A stretch of DNA of 27,555 nt from a virus. Of the stretch, positions 7,794-15,224 are shown one piece after another. The notes below the pieces were generated by a model. The model saw only the letters and a program-made list of their open reading frames with translations. It was not told the origin of the DNA and did not search any database. Numbering within the stretch: position 1 is the first letter of the stretch; every line of letters begins with the position of its first letter. The DNA is taken from the IMG/VR virus record IMGVR_UViG_3300042889_001436, positions 1-27,555 of that record; one strand, written 5' to 3'. The translations under genes and the position numbers were made by a program.

Positions 7794-8323
7794 TAGAGGC
7801 TCTCCCTTACTTGGTCTAACGGAGACCAATCTACCTTAGACAGGGAGGAAATGCTTGTTTCAGACCATTCATATTGGGATTTATTTAAATACTTTAAACC
7901 CATTTGCTCCAGAAGCCATGCGTCGCATTCGTCGTCTCCTCCAGCGCCAGAAAAAATAATCCCTGTTTTTGCAGATATTGAAGAAACTACTTCACTCTTT
8001 CCGGCGTTACCTTTTCCTGTAGCAAATTTTGCTCTGCATGTCGGGGGCACCTCCACGTATGGGATTCCTTTCTCCCACAACTTCATTCTTACTGCTCCAC
8101 CCATTTCGCCAATGCTGTGCGCTTGACTATTTCTGGAAGCAAACGAATAGCCTTCAATGATGGCGCAAACTACATTTTTGGAAAAGCATAAATCCAAAAT
8201 GGCAGAAGAGACAATATGGAGCCTTTCTGCCCCACGGGCTTTCGTGGAGATTACAGATGTTTCACCGTTAATCGAGACCCCTGTTGACGTTAGGCTCAAA
8301 TCTAGGCCTATTAAAAAACTCAT
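7793..8323 (-). CDS. RuvC-like Holliday junction resolvase
   Basis: 176 residues with an RNase H-like resolvase fold. Motif I 'LIGLDLSLTSTGV' supplies Asp8. Motif II 'CAIIEGYSF' supplies Glu57. Then 'KFATGKGNAGKSEV' (100-112) matches the RuvC 'K..TG.G.A.K..V' segment, and 'GGDDECDAWLL' supplies the final acidic residues (about Asp131 and Asp134). All catalytic positions appear present. The enzyme would cut branched DNA before packaging and during recombination. It is translationally coupled to its neighbours on both sides (TAATG downstream, ATGA with the tiny ORF upstream). Confidence 0.9.
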   Translation of the reverse strand: MSFLIGLDLSLTSTGVSINGETSVISTKARGAERLHIVSSAILDLCFSKNVVCAIIEGYSFASRNSQAHSIGEMGGAVRMKLWEKGIPYVEVPPTCRAKFATGKGNAGKSEVVSSISAKTGIIFSGAGGDDECDAWLLEQMGLKYLNKSQYEWSETSISSLSKVDWSPLDQVRESL

Positions 8324-8481
8324 GAGGCAACATTAGCCCAAATAGCAAACACCCGCCTATTGGCAGGCGGGTGTCGAGGGCTCGGCAATAATTTGCAACC
8401 TCTGTGCCACGGACAACCGCTAGATATGACCACCTGCCTCTCTCTTTTCGAAAGGTTTAGCGCGCTACAAAATCGTAACAT
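8320..8481 (-). CDS. Possible 37-53 residue Cys-containing small protein upstream of the resolvase
   Basis: An open frame runs from ATG 8481 to a TGA that overlaps the resolvase start by four bases (ATGA), the coupling seen throughout this cluster. The translation includes 'SSGCPWHRGCKLLPSPRHPP' and ends 'RRVFAIWANVAS'. A GTG at 8433, preceded by a GAGAGG, is an alternative start giving 37 residues. A C-P-W-H-x-G-C cluster suggests metal binding. Against it: no good ribosome site before ATG 8481, and the frame contains the strong hairpin at 8349-8374, which could instead be a regulatory RNA structure. Confidence 0.4.
   Translation of the reverse strand: MLRFCSALNLSKRERQVVISSGCPWHRGCKLLPSPRHPPANRRVFAIWANVAS
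8349..8374 (-). terminator. Strong 10-bp GC-rich hairpin (terminator-like or regulatory)
   Basis: Perfect arms ACACCCGCCT and AGGCGGGTGT enclose a 6-base loop. On the minus strand it is followed by TTGCTATTT rather than a clean T run, so intrinsic termination would be weak. It lies 26 bases before the resolvase start and could reduce read-through into it or shape the leader RNA. It also falls inside the small ORF at 8320-8481, and both cannot easily be equally important. Confidence 0.4.
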
Positions 8482-8499
8482 TTAATTAAATAGCTACGA
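8458..8499. repeat. Pair of palindromes just downstream of the HNH gene
   Basis: A perfect palindrome TAGCGCGCTA (8458-8467) is followed by a longer imperfect one at 8473-8499, with outer arms TCGTA/TACGA and a core palindrome ATTTAATTAAAT (8480-8491). Together they fill the space after the HNH stop (8509). The second could form an AT-rich stem acting as a terminator for the upstream genes, or either could be a protein-binding site. Confidence 0.4.
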
Positions 8500-8508
8500 A
8501 GTAAAGAC

Positions 8509-8811
8509 TTATTCTTCCCAGGAATGTTTGGCAAGCCCAAGCTCAAAAGAAAGCTGTGGATAATTACCAATTCTTGTATGGCACTTACGGCACACAGCTA
8601 ATAAATTGTTTTCGTCAAGTATTGAACCACCCTGAGAGCGGCGTACAATTTCATGTATGTCTTGCGAGCGTTGTCTTACATAGGTAGCTTTTTCATCATG
8701 CTCTGCAAAAACAGGACATGCTTCACAGTACGGCTTTTCTTCTAGAAGTTTTTCAACAAGAGGTCGACGAAGGCGATACTCGGCTTCTTTCTTGTTTGAC
8801 CTATGACGCAT
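8509..8811 (-). CDS. HNH endonuclease
   Basis: 100 residues. It has a zinc-binding Cys pair C29-x2-C32 (YCEAC) and a second pair C74-x2-C77 (CRKCH). The HNH core is 'DIHEIVRRSQGG' (D51, H53, E54), with 'ILDENNLLAVC' supplying the Asn and H78 the final His. The small size fits a free-standing phage HNH nuclease of the kind that often assists terminase in HK97-like packaging. Homing is also possible. It starts two bases after the stop of the preceding gene and ends before a 185-base region with palindromes. Confidence 0.9.
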   Translation of the reverse strand: MRHRSNKKEAEYRLRRPLVEKLLEEKPYCEACPVFAEHDEKATYVRQRSQDIHEIVRRSQGGSILDENNLLAVCRKCHTRIGNYPQLSFELGLAKHSWEE

Positions 8812-8813
8812 AG

Positions 8814-9293
8814 CTACATTTTAACGTCGTCAAATTCCCATTTTCCGTCAAGGGTAGCCCAAAGAGCTTCATCAGCAGGAGTTACTTCCATATCGCATTC
8901 TTCCATTAGGAGACGATGCTGACGGATTGCTTTTTCAAACAAGTCGGCGCGAGACAAAAACTCTTCTGCATCCGACATAGCGCAGACTTGGTCAAGCTTG
9001 TTTTCAACATGAAAACGGAATCGCTCAATTTTGTGACGGCGTTCTTCGTATGTAGCAGTAGCGGAAGACGCAAGAGCAACACCAGACTTGCCGAGTTTTT
9101 CGTAGCGCTCAATATCTGCTGACTCGTCATCATTAATGTCCTCAATCTGGTCATTAAGATTATTAATTAACGCCGTTAGTGCTCGTTTCCATCTGTCGCG
9201 ATTTTGAGCCATTGATAGGTATTCTTGCTGGCTGAGGGTTGATTTGTTTTTAACATCTTCAGCAACAATGCGTGCAAATGTGTCGTCGTTCAT
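8814..9293 (-). CDS. Conserved-looking helical protein of unknown function
   Basis: 159 residues from ATG 9293 (MNDDTFARIVAEDVKNKSTL), one base after the nuclease stop. The frame stays open to 9380, but that would overlap the nuclease gene by 86 bases, so the internal ATG is preferred. The protein is strongly helical and charged: 'YLSMAQNRDRWKRALTALIN' then 'LNDQIEDINDDESADIERYE', a linker, and 'EERRHKIERFRFHVENKLDQV'. It looks like a coiled-coil protein from the same actinophage accessory set as its neighbours. The location between Cas4-like nuclease and HNH suggests a DNA-metabolism role, but no catalytic motif is visible. Confidence 0.7.
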   Translation of the reverse strand: MNDDTFARIVAEDVKNKSTLSQQEYLSMAQNRDRWKRALTALINNLNDQIEDINDDESADIERYEKLGKSGVALASSATATYEERRHKIERFRFHVENKLDQVCAMSDAEEFLSRADLFEKAIRQHRLLMEECDMEVTPADEALWATLDGKWEFDDVKM

Positions 9294-9294
9294 G

Positions 9295-10074
9295 CTAATT
9301 CCAATATGTGCAGATTGACTTTTTGAAAATACACCAGTCGCATAATTTTGTTGGGATAGTTTCCCATTCATTGTTTCCATATGATTTTTCTATTTCCTCA
9401 CGTACTTGTACAACGGTATCTACCGCTGCTTGGATTTCTGATGGCTTTGGGGTGTTGGTTAAACGAACTCCATCTTTTAGATACAGGAGTTCGAGCTCGT
9501 ATCCGTCAAAGTTGTAATCACGAGCTAATGCAGCAGCATAAAGTGTCAGCTGAAAAAATTTACCAGCAGAAAACCGTGGATTTGGCGTTTTCCCAGTTTT
9601 GTAATCTGTAATTTTTGCAATGCCGTCTTCTTCATTCCATCTGTCAATAAAGCCCTTAATACGAACCCCTTCAAGGTCTGTATTGAGTTCGTGCTCTACG
9701 CCAGACGGAGTGATTGTTGTTGGGTCTTCAAGCTGAAAAAGGTTTTCTACACACCACCAGGACATCCATCGGAATTCATTTAGGCTTAGCGTGCCGAGGT
9801 ATGGTTTTACTTTTTCTTCCCATTCTCCGGAAACCCAAAGCTCACGACATATTTCTTTTGCAAGGGTCAACTTGCGTTCTTCAAGAGGAAACTCTTTGTA
9901 CATCGTTTCAAGAACTTCATGGACAAAGTTACCCATAAGGGTTTGCATTGTAGGAGGTTCTGATATTTTGTCAATACGTGAAAACTTAAATTTCAATGGG
10001 CATTGCTGAAATGTTGAAATTGACGACGCGGATAGATACTCAGGAAGGGGTCCTTGCTCATTCAGAGTCGACAA
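9295..10074 (-). CDS. Cas4/RecB-like PD-(D/E)XK exonuclease with Fe-S cluster cysteines
   Basis: 259 residues. 'LSASSISTFQQCPLKFKF' (14-31) is the classic opening of the family, carrying Cys25. 'GNFVHEVLE' has His52. 'GFIDRW' (Asp144) and 'ITDYKTGK' (Asp157, Lys159) form the nuclease centre, and 'QLTLYAAAL' (Gln175, Tyr179) is motif IV. The C-terminus has C245-x2-C248 and C255, which with Cys25 would hold a 4Fe-4S cluster as in Cas4 and AddB. It starts at a TTG (10074), supported by a GGGAG six bases ahead and the need to include the first motif. Overlapping the Rad52-like gene by 17 bases, it likely resects DNA ends for that annealing protein. No Cas1/Cas2 or CRISPR is present. Confidence 0.9.
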   Translation of the reverse strand: MSTLNEQGPLPEYLSASSISTFQQCPLKFKFSRIDKISEPPTMQTLMGNFVHEVLETMYKEFPLEERKLTLAKEICRELWVSGEWEEKVKPYLGTLSLNEFRWMSWWCVENLFQLEDPTTITPSGVEHELNTDLEGVRIKGFIDRWNEEDGIAKITDYKTGKTPNPRFSAGKFFQLTLYAAALARDYNFDGYELELLYLKDGVRLTNTPKPSEIQAAVDTVVQVREEIEKSYGNNEWETIPTKLCDWCIFKKSICTYWN

Positions 10075-10744
10075 TTGTTGCTCCCAAATAAATAGCTGCA
10101 GCCTGGGTGTGCAAAAACTCTGCCTCTTCCAAGGTTACTGTTGACTTTTTGGGCACCTCTGCGCCGTCACTATATTCAGACCAGTCTTCGCGCAACTGTT
10201 TCTTTTGTTGCTCGTCAAACTTTTTTGTAAACGACATGAACGCATCCCAAATTTCAGCAATTTCTGAGTTTACGGTTTGCGCTACTGGCTGGGGAGTTAC
10301 TGTTTCAGCACTGCTTTCTGCATACATTGCTTCTTCGCTACGCGCAAGATACAGACCAACACCCATTGTCTGTGCTGCTTTTTTAAGAGCGTCAGAAACA
10401 GCACCCTTCATTTCATCGCCAAGGTCAACGATGTCGCCAGCTTTTGTACGCTTAATCTTTTGGCCACCAATGCCGTCACGTGTTACGTAACCAAATGGAG
10501 CTTCTGCGTACCAAGTCATGCGAACGTGGGCAACAATGTAGTCAGGGTCAAGAGCGTCACGACCGCACGAAATAATTTCAAACGACCAGCTATTCACGCC
10601 GATTACTTTGTTGAGGCGGGTAATCACCTCACTGACAGGGATATAGGTGAGCGATGCTCCGCCTTTGCGCAGTTCGCGTTCCATTTCTGGGGGGAACGGC
10701 TCTGAGAGCATGCTGTATGTATTGGTTGAATTATCTTTTTCCAT
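10058..10744 (-). CDS. Rad52-like single-strand annealing protein
   Basis: 228 residues. The N-terminal region has 'FPPEMERELRKGGASLTYIP' (17-36) and 'VITRLNKVIGVNSWSFEI', the Rad52/Sak family opening, and 'GDEMKGAVSDALKKAAQTMG' (109-128) is the family's hallmark helix. The C-terminal third is variable and acidic, and in this family usually mediates partner contacts. It would bind single strands and anneal homologous DNA in phage recombination. Overlap with the downstream Cas4-like exonuclease makes a nuclease/annealase pair comparable to lambda Exo/Beta. It starts with ATG 10744, five bases after the preceding stop. Confidence 0.88.
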   Translation of the reverse strand: MEKDNSTNTYSMLSEPFPPEMERELRKGGASLTYIPVSEVITRLNKVIGVNSWSFEIISCGRDALDPDYIVAHVRMTWYAEAPFGYVTRDGIGGQKIKRTKAGDIVDLGDEMKGAVSDALKKAAQTMGVGLYLARSEEAMYAESSAETVTPQPVAQTVNSEIAEIWDAFMSFTKKFDEQQKKQLREDWSEYSDGAEVPKKSTVTLEEAEFLHTQAAAIYLGATIVDSE

Positions 10745-10749
10745 TGTAT

Positions 10750-11274
10750 TTACTTAGCCTTTCGTATAACGATATTTGTTTTAGCTTCTGAAGTTTCGCA
10801 GAATCGGTCAGCATTGATTCCTATTTTTGCAAGTTCTTTAACACGCCAGTATGAAGGGGCGCAATAGTCGAGCAGTTTGACAATCATCTCCTGCTGCGTC
10901 ATTGACACTTCGCCTGTTTCCATATCGACAGCCATGTCAGACAAGCGAGATGCAATGTTCTTGGCAAGCTCTACGTGTTGCCACGTCTTGCGGTCAGCTC
11001 CTGTTTTCTTTTCAACCTTCACTCCACTTGTAGTGACTATTTCTGGCATGTTTCCCATTGCATCAATTAGCAACTTGCAACATACGTCGTACACCAAAGT
11101 AAGGTCGTTTTTAAAAGCATGCAGCTGAGTGATGCATGAAGCAAGCTCTTCTGCGTTAACAGAACTAGACAAACTATGAAAAGATTCGTCTGCGTTCATT
11201 AGAGCCTTATTTAGCTCGTCGATGATGTTATTCCAGGAGTCGATTGTCGACCCTGTATCCCCTTCAATTGTCAT
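10750..11274 (-). CDS. Conserved phage protein of unknown function
   Basis: 174 residues, ATG 11274 with a strong AGGAG upstream. The second half has a pattern I associate with an actinophage family: 'VEKKTGADRKTWQHVELAKN', 'DMAVDMETGEVSM', and 'LLDYCAPSYWRVKELAKIGI' followed by 'NADRFCE'. The first half is helical. No catalytic residues are evident. It sits between terminase and the Rad52-like gene, as the first member of the recombination group, and may act with those proteins on DNA. Confidence 0.75.
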   Translation of the reverse strand: MTIEGDTGSTIDSWNNIIDELNKALMNADESFHSLSSSVNAEELASCITQLHAFKNDLTLVYDVCCKLLIDAMGNMPEIVTTSGVKVEKKTGADRKTWQHVELAKNIASRLSDMAVDMETGEVSMTQQEMIVKLLDYCAPSYWRVKELAKIGINADRFCETSEAKTNIVIRKAK

Positions 11275-11299
11275 ATATCTCCTAGATAGTTAGGTACTG

Positions 11300-12604
11300 T
11301 TAGATGAGTATAGCGGTGGGTCTGCGTTGTGGCAACCCCAAACCTGCAAGATGTGTAAATGCTCCAACAGCGGAGTCCACCTGGTCGTCGTGGTCACACG
11401 CTTCTGGAAAACCGGAAGCTTCGTCCAACCAGTCTGTAAGCCATGAACCACGAACCAGCCTCACGTTACCATTAGCAACCGAGGCCGCAAAAGGTCTTGC
11501 TCTAGTTACTTTATCGCCAGTTGAACGAATTCCCATAAAATCATAACCAGGCAAAACGTATCGTGCGTACTGGTCAACTAGCGCCTTACCCGAAGAGCCT
11601 GGTTCTTGCTCCATTCTAATTGCAACGGTGTGCCCATCCTCGACTGCTGTCTGATGAACAAATTGTTCCACTTTTTCGTTTTTAACCCGAGCTTTTCTAA
11701 CATCTAAAATGTACGCAATACCTTGGTCAAACAACATCAGTGTCCCAACTGTCCAGTCAGGATTCGGATTTGAATGGTTTGGTTCTGTTGCGGCAAGGTC
11801 CCAGAACCTAACAGCCCTAGCTGCAGATGTGACATTGGGCACTTCATGCGGGTCGACAATTACAAAACTTTCTCTATCAAACATTGTTCCTAGAGATGTG
11901 GCCCACCAGTCACCCATTTCTAAGCGCCTGCGCTCAATGGGGTCCAGGGCAGAAAGTGCTTGCCGGTATGACTCAGCGTCAATACCAGGGTTATCTGTAA
12001 GCATTGATGGGACAAATATACGGCCAGACTCAAGACCTTCTATGATGAAACGCTGGCGAACCCAGTTGGGGGCCGGGTTGGATGCAGCGCGCATTCTTAG
12101 GGGGACTTTAGATAGTTCGCCAGTAGCGGGTCGACGAAGACGAGAGAAAAGGTACCTATAGTCAGACTCTCTAATTTCTGTTACTTCGTCCATCCCAATG
12201 AACTGAAATTCAGAACCCTTGTATCTCAGGTAGTCGTTGGTGTTATTTAGATACCCAAACGATATTCTGGCACCAGACGGAAACGTAGCTACATAGCTAT
12301 TAGCGTTCCAGTGGATATCGTCATAATTGGATATCCAGCTTTTAAATCTGTCCATAAGGGCTCCGGGAAGGGACAGGTCGGCATATGTGCGCCTAAACAA
12401 TATTGCAGAATATCCCGGAACATCAACGTATTGCAGTGCAGCCATAAGCAAAGCAGAGCTCTTACCGCCGCCTGCAGCGCCACCAAATAGCCCTTCCATA
12501 GCGTACGAGCGCAAAAATACCTTCTGAGTAAATGACGGTTCTTCCGGGCAATAGCCCGCCGTTTTAGGCTCAAGATATTGCAATACTTCATTCCAATTGG
12601 TCAT
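11300..12604 (-). CDS. terL: Terminase large subunit
   Basis: 434 residues. The ATPase half has Walker A 'GGAAGGGKS' (41-49), 'ILFRRTYADLSLPGALMDRF', Walker B 'FIGMDE' (135-140, Asp139-Glu140), and a coupling region 'RMRAASNP'. The nuclease half has RNase H-like residues in 'VRFWDLAAT' (Asp269), 'IRMEQEPGSSGK' (about Glu332) and 'HDDQVDSAVGAF' (Asp406-Asp410). It packages DNA through the portal and cuts concatemers. An AGGA five bases before ATG 12604 supports the start. No small terminase subunit is visible nearby. It is transcribed away from the portal gene, which is unusual. Confidence 0.96.
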   Translation of the reverse strand: MTNWNEVLQYLEPKTAGYCPEEPSFTQKVFLRSYAMEGLFGGAAGGGKSSALLMAALQYVDVPGYSAILFRRTYADLSLPGALMDRFKSWISNYDDIHWNANSYVATFPSGARISFGYLNNTNDYLRYKGSEFQFIGMDEVTEIRESDYRYLFSRLRRPATGELSKVPLRMRAASNPAPNWVRQRFIIEGLESGRIFVPSMLTDNPGIDAESYRQALSALDPIERRRLEMGDWWATSLGTMFDRESFVIVDPHEVPNVTSAARAVRFWDLAATEPNHSNPNPDWTVGTLMLFDQGIAYILDVRKARVKNEKVEQFVHQTAVEDGHTVAIRMEQEPGSSGKALVDQYARYVLPGYDFMGIRSTGDKVTRARPFAASVANGNVRLVRGSWLTDWLDEASGFPEACDHDDQVDSAVGAFTHLAGLGLPQRRPTAILI

Positions 12605-12667
12605 GTTTGTCCTGTCCGAGGGTAATTTCCTACTAGTATTGAATCATCAGGTTCAAATGGAGTATAA
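12605..12667. promoter_or_regulatory. Divergent intergenic region between the two arms
   Basis: Only 63 bases separate the terminase start (minus) from the small membrane gene (plus), so any promoters for both arms must sit here or inside neighbouring genes. On the plus strand a TTGTCC (12607-12612) lies 18 bases before TACTAG, a poor but possible -35/-10 pair. The minus strand has a TTGAAC without a well-spaced -10. Both coding regions have good ribosome sites inside this gap. Confidence 0.3.
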
Positions 12668-12835
12668 ATGAAATTTAAGCTGCCTAGGATTGGTAGAACA
12701 GTAGCTGCCAATATACTGATGGGTTCGTTTATAATTATGACCTCAGTTGGTGCGTTTTGTATCGATGTTTCCGTGGGTTTCATTACCCTTGGCGTAACAT
12801 CTGGGTTAATGGGTTTCATCCTAGGAATGGAATAG
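12668..12835 (+). CDS. Small two-helix membrane protein
   Basis: 55 residues (MKFKLPRIGRTVAANILMGS ... ending FILGME), too short for routine cut-offs. A basic N-terminus (K, K, R, R) is followed by two hydrophobic stretches (about residues 13-30 and 35-53) joined by a short Asp-containing turn (CID), a hairpin with both ends inside under the positive-inside rule. ATG 12668 has a GGAG five bases upstream, an excellent ribosome site. It ends nine bases before the portal gene, so the two are probably co-translated. A frame of similar length on the opposite strand has no proper ribosome site. The function is unknown: holin-like, superinfection exclusion or assembly at the membrane are all possible. 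Confidence 0.7.
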   Translation: MKFKLPRIGRTVAANILMGSFIIMTSVGAFCIDVSVGFITLGVTSGLMGFILGME

Positions 12836-12844
12836 TCGAATTAT

Positions 12845-15130
12845 ATGGCTTGGAATGCAGGCACTAACAAGGCGGAAAACGCTGGACAGCAGAAATCAAT
12901 ACTGACGCCGGGCGCGCCTATTGCGTTTAATACCGGCATGGCTGGAAAGCCATACAGAGATTCCTGGGATATTGAGCGGGCCTATAGAGAGGGCATGGCC
13001 AAGGTCACTTGGGTAAACCGCTGTATCGACGCTATTGCTGGAAACCAAGCAAGGCTCCCAGTCATGCTTAGGAAAGATAATTCACCAGACGGTAAAATTA
13101 TCACCAACAATAAAGAAAATAAAATACTTGACATTTTGAATACAAAGTCAAATATGGGAGAAAACTCGTTTGTATTTAGATACAGGCTTTCTTCTCAGCT
13201 CCTTTTGTCTTCTAGAGGGGCTTTTATAGAAAAGATTAGGGGTCGCGATGGTTCCATTGTTGCCCTTCAGCTTCTGCCGCCACAGCACACAGCGCCAATT
13301 CCAGACCCAAAAAGGTTTGTTTCTGGGTTTGAAGTCGACATGCGGAATGGAACTAAAGTCTATTTAAAACCAGAAGATGTTATCTGGATTAGAAAACCAC
13401 ACCCGCTAGACCCTTACCTATCTCTGACGCCTTTAGAGTCTGCTGGAGTAGCCATTGAAATTGAAAACCTTTCAAAGCTCTATAACCGAAACTTTCTTTT
13501 AAATGACGGCAGGCCGGGCGGCATGATTGTCGTTAGGGGGGAAATCGACGACGACGACAAAGAGGAACTTAGGTCTAGGTTTAGAGGCAACATAAACAGG
13601 GCTGGTTCCATAACTGTTGTTTCTTCTGATGAGGGCGTTGATTACGTTGATACCGGCGCAAGCCCAAGAGACGCAAACTACATCCAAATGCGTCAAATAA
13701 CCAAGGAAGAAATACTTGCTTCTTTTGGTGTTCCAGAATCGGTCATAGGAAACGCTTCCGGCCGTACTTTTTCCAACGCCGGCGAAGAGCATAGAGTCTT
13801 CTGGAATGAAACTTTGCTCCCTCATTTGGAGCTAATCGCCAGAGGACTTGACGAACTTGACGATGAGCACTACATAGACTTTGATACCTCGGACGTCCCA
13901 ATCCTTATTCTTTATAAGCAGGAGCGAGAAAGATACCTCCTTGATGAATTCCAAAACGGACTCATCAGTGGTAACGAATACCGCGCCCAAACAGGCAGGA
14001 ATAAAATTGACTCCGACCTAATGCAAGCAATGCTTGCCAACCCGAACCTCACCCCAATTGGCTATACGGACAAGAAGTTTGACTCCCAGGAGCAAGCAGC
14101 TCAGATGGCGGCACAGCAGGGTGGTGGAATGCCTGGTGGAATGCCTGGTGTTGCTGCTGCAGGAATGATGCCGGCCCCAGGGCCAGAACAACAAGCAGAA
14201 ATGCCTGCCCAGATACTCAGCCTGCAAGAGCCAGGTGCCGCCGGTGCCCCTCCAGGAGGCATGACAGAGGCTTTAGCGGCAGAACAGGCAGCATCAGCCA
14301 ATATGGCTATGCAGCCGTCTCCAAGCGCGCTCTCAGCGTTCAATCCCAGCCAAATGATGTCTAAGTCTCTGTCTCAGGACGCTGAAGGATACGAATGGGA
14401 CATAAAGGCTGACGAAAGTACTGATAGCTGGACAGAAATTCTGGACAGAAATCTAGAAAGATTCATAGAACGCCAGCAGCGTGTAGTTATGGAAAAAGCT
14501 GGCGGTGCCAAGGCTAGGAAATCAATAGAAACGGGTTCTCTTGATGTAGAGAGCATCTTCGACATATCTGTCTGGAACAAGCAAATTGAAGAAGATTTGC
14601 GTCCTGTTTTTTCTGGGATACTGAAAGACGCATCGCAATTAGTGAACGAGCAGACTTCCATGCCAATAGAAATGGACGAAGAGGAAGTAAAACAGTACCT
14701 CGACGCTCAGGTTGAAAGAGTTATAAAAACAAACTCAACAACAAAAGAGGAAGTTGCATCTGCAATATTGATTGCTACAGCTTTGTCAAACGACGAAGAC
14801 AGGGTTGGCATGCTTAAGGCGGCATTGGCGGCTATTTTTATTAACCTGCTTTCCAAGCGCAAGCGCTCAATTGCGGAACACGAAGGTCAGACTGCATATA
14901 ACGCAGGTTTGTACTTTGGAGCAAAACAAGCCGGAGCTGCCAGTAAAACATGGGTTACACGAAAAGATTCAAACGTACGCGGCGAGCATAAGCTCCTAGA
15001 GAGCAAGACAGTCAGTCTGACAGACGGCTTTTCCGTTGGTGAAAGTTTCTTACGTTTTCCAGGAGACCCAGAAGCACCACCACATCTCACAATGAACTGC
15101 AGATGCAAGCTTCGTTTTAGGATTGAATAA
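12845..15130 (+). CDS. Portal protein fused to MuF-like head morphogenesis domain
   Basis: 761 residues. Residues 1-390 are a HK97-type portal: 'WVNRCIDAIAGNQARLPVML', 'LQLLPPQHTAPIPD', 'LKPEDVIWIRKPHPLDPYLS', 'NFLLNDGRPGGMIVV' and 'EILASFGVPESVIGNASGRT'. A Gly/Met/Pro/Ala-rich linker (about 420-510, GGGMPGGMPGVAAAGMM) leads to a helical C-terminal region ending in a MuF-type signature, 'SKTWVTRKDSNVRGEHKLL' then 'FPGDPEAPPHLTMNCRCKLR' (about 700-758). Portal forms the dodecameric DNA gate, while MuF proteins sit in the head and in other phages are separate. The ATG has only a weak ribosome site, so coupling to the membrane gene upstream is likely. Confidence 0.9.
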   Translation: MAWNAGTNKAENAGQQKSILTPGAPIAFNTGMAGKPYRDSWDIERAYREGMAKVTWVNRCIDAIAGNQARLPVMLRKDNSPDGKIITNNKENKILDILNTKSNMGENSFVFRYRLSSQLLLSSRGAFIEKIRGRDGSIVALQLLPPQHTAPIPDPKRFVSGFEVDMRNGTKVYLKPEDVIWIRKPHPLDPYLSLTPLESAGVAIEIENLSKLYNRNFLLNDGRPGGMIVVRGEIDDDDKEELRSRFRGNINRAGSITVVSSDEGVDYVDTGASPRDANYIQMRQITKEEILASFGVPESVIGNASGRTFSNAGEEHRVFWNETLLPHLELIARGLDELDDEHYIDFDTSDVPILILYKQERERYLLDEFQNGLISGNEYRAQTGRNKIDSDLMQAMLANPNLTPIGYTDKKFDSQEQAAQMAAQQGGGMPGGMPGVAAAGMMPAPGPEQQAEMPAQILSLQEPGAAGAPPGGMTEALAAEQAASANMAMQPSPSALSAFNPSQMMSKSLSQDAEGYEWDIKADESTDSWTEILDRNLERFIERQQRVVMEKAGGAKARKSIETGSLDVESIFDISVWNKQIEEDLRPVFSGILKDASQLVNEQTSMPIEMDEEEVKQYLDAQVERVIKTNSTTKEEVASAILIATALSNDEDRVGMLKAALAAIFINLLSKRKRSIAEHEGQTAYNAGLYFGAKQAGAASKTWVTRKDSNVRGEHKLLESKTVSLTDGFSVGESFLRFPGDPEAPPHLTMNCRCKLRFRIE

Positions 15131-15134
15131 AGCT

Positions 15135-15160
15135 ACTTTTATTAAACGTTTAATGAAAGT
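15135..15160. repeat. 26-bp near-perfect palindrome between portal and protease genes
   Basis: Arms ACTTTTATTAAAC and GTTTAATGAAAGT are complementary at 12 of 13 positions, the exception being a pair that would wobble in RNA. There is no spacer, so it is better suited to a dimeric DNA-binding protein than a hairpin, though a stem with the centre as loop could end transcription after the portal gene. It begins four bases after the portal stop. Confidence 0.5.
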
Positions 15161-15164
15161 ACCT

Positions 15165-15201
15165 GCGCCATAATTAGCGCATTGCGTATTATCATTAGAA
15201 T
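15165..15201 (+). promoter_or_regulatory. Possible promoter before the prohead protease gene
   Basis: TAGAAT (15196-15201) differs from the sigma70 -10 consensus at one base; a weak TTAGCG lies 16 bases upstream. The 94-base gap here is the largest in the plus arm and also holds a palindrome directly upstream, giving a plausible terminator or operator followed by a promoter. The -35 match is poor. Confidence 0.3.
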
Positions 15202-15224
15202 AGCTCTCCCCGAAAGGTAAACAC

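Noticed and set aside
8349-8440. tRNA-like shape on the minus strand (GGCAGGT ... GCCTGCC ends and a TTGCAAA loop resembling tRNA-Cys)
   Set aside because: The D arm and T arm do not pair, the anticodon stem fails at the third position and there is no TTCGA-type T loop. The matching ends come from the local 10-bp hairpin.
9295-10074. CRISPR-associated Cas4 as a sign of a CRISPR locus
   Set aside because: No Cas1, Cas2, repeats or spacers anywhere in the window; the nuclease overlaps a Rad52-like gene and fits phage recombination.
12601-12819. A 72-codon minus-strand frame overlapping the terminase start
   Set aside because: It has no well-spaced ribosome site, its sequence is odd for a protein, and the plus strand of the same bases encodes a better 55-residue membrane protein with a GGAG site.
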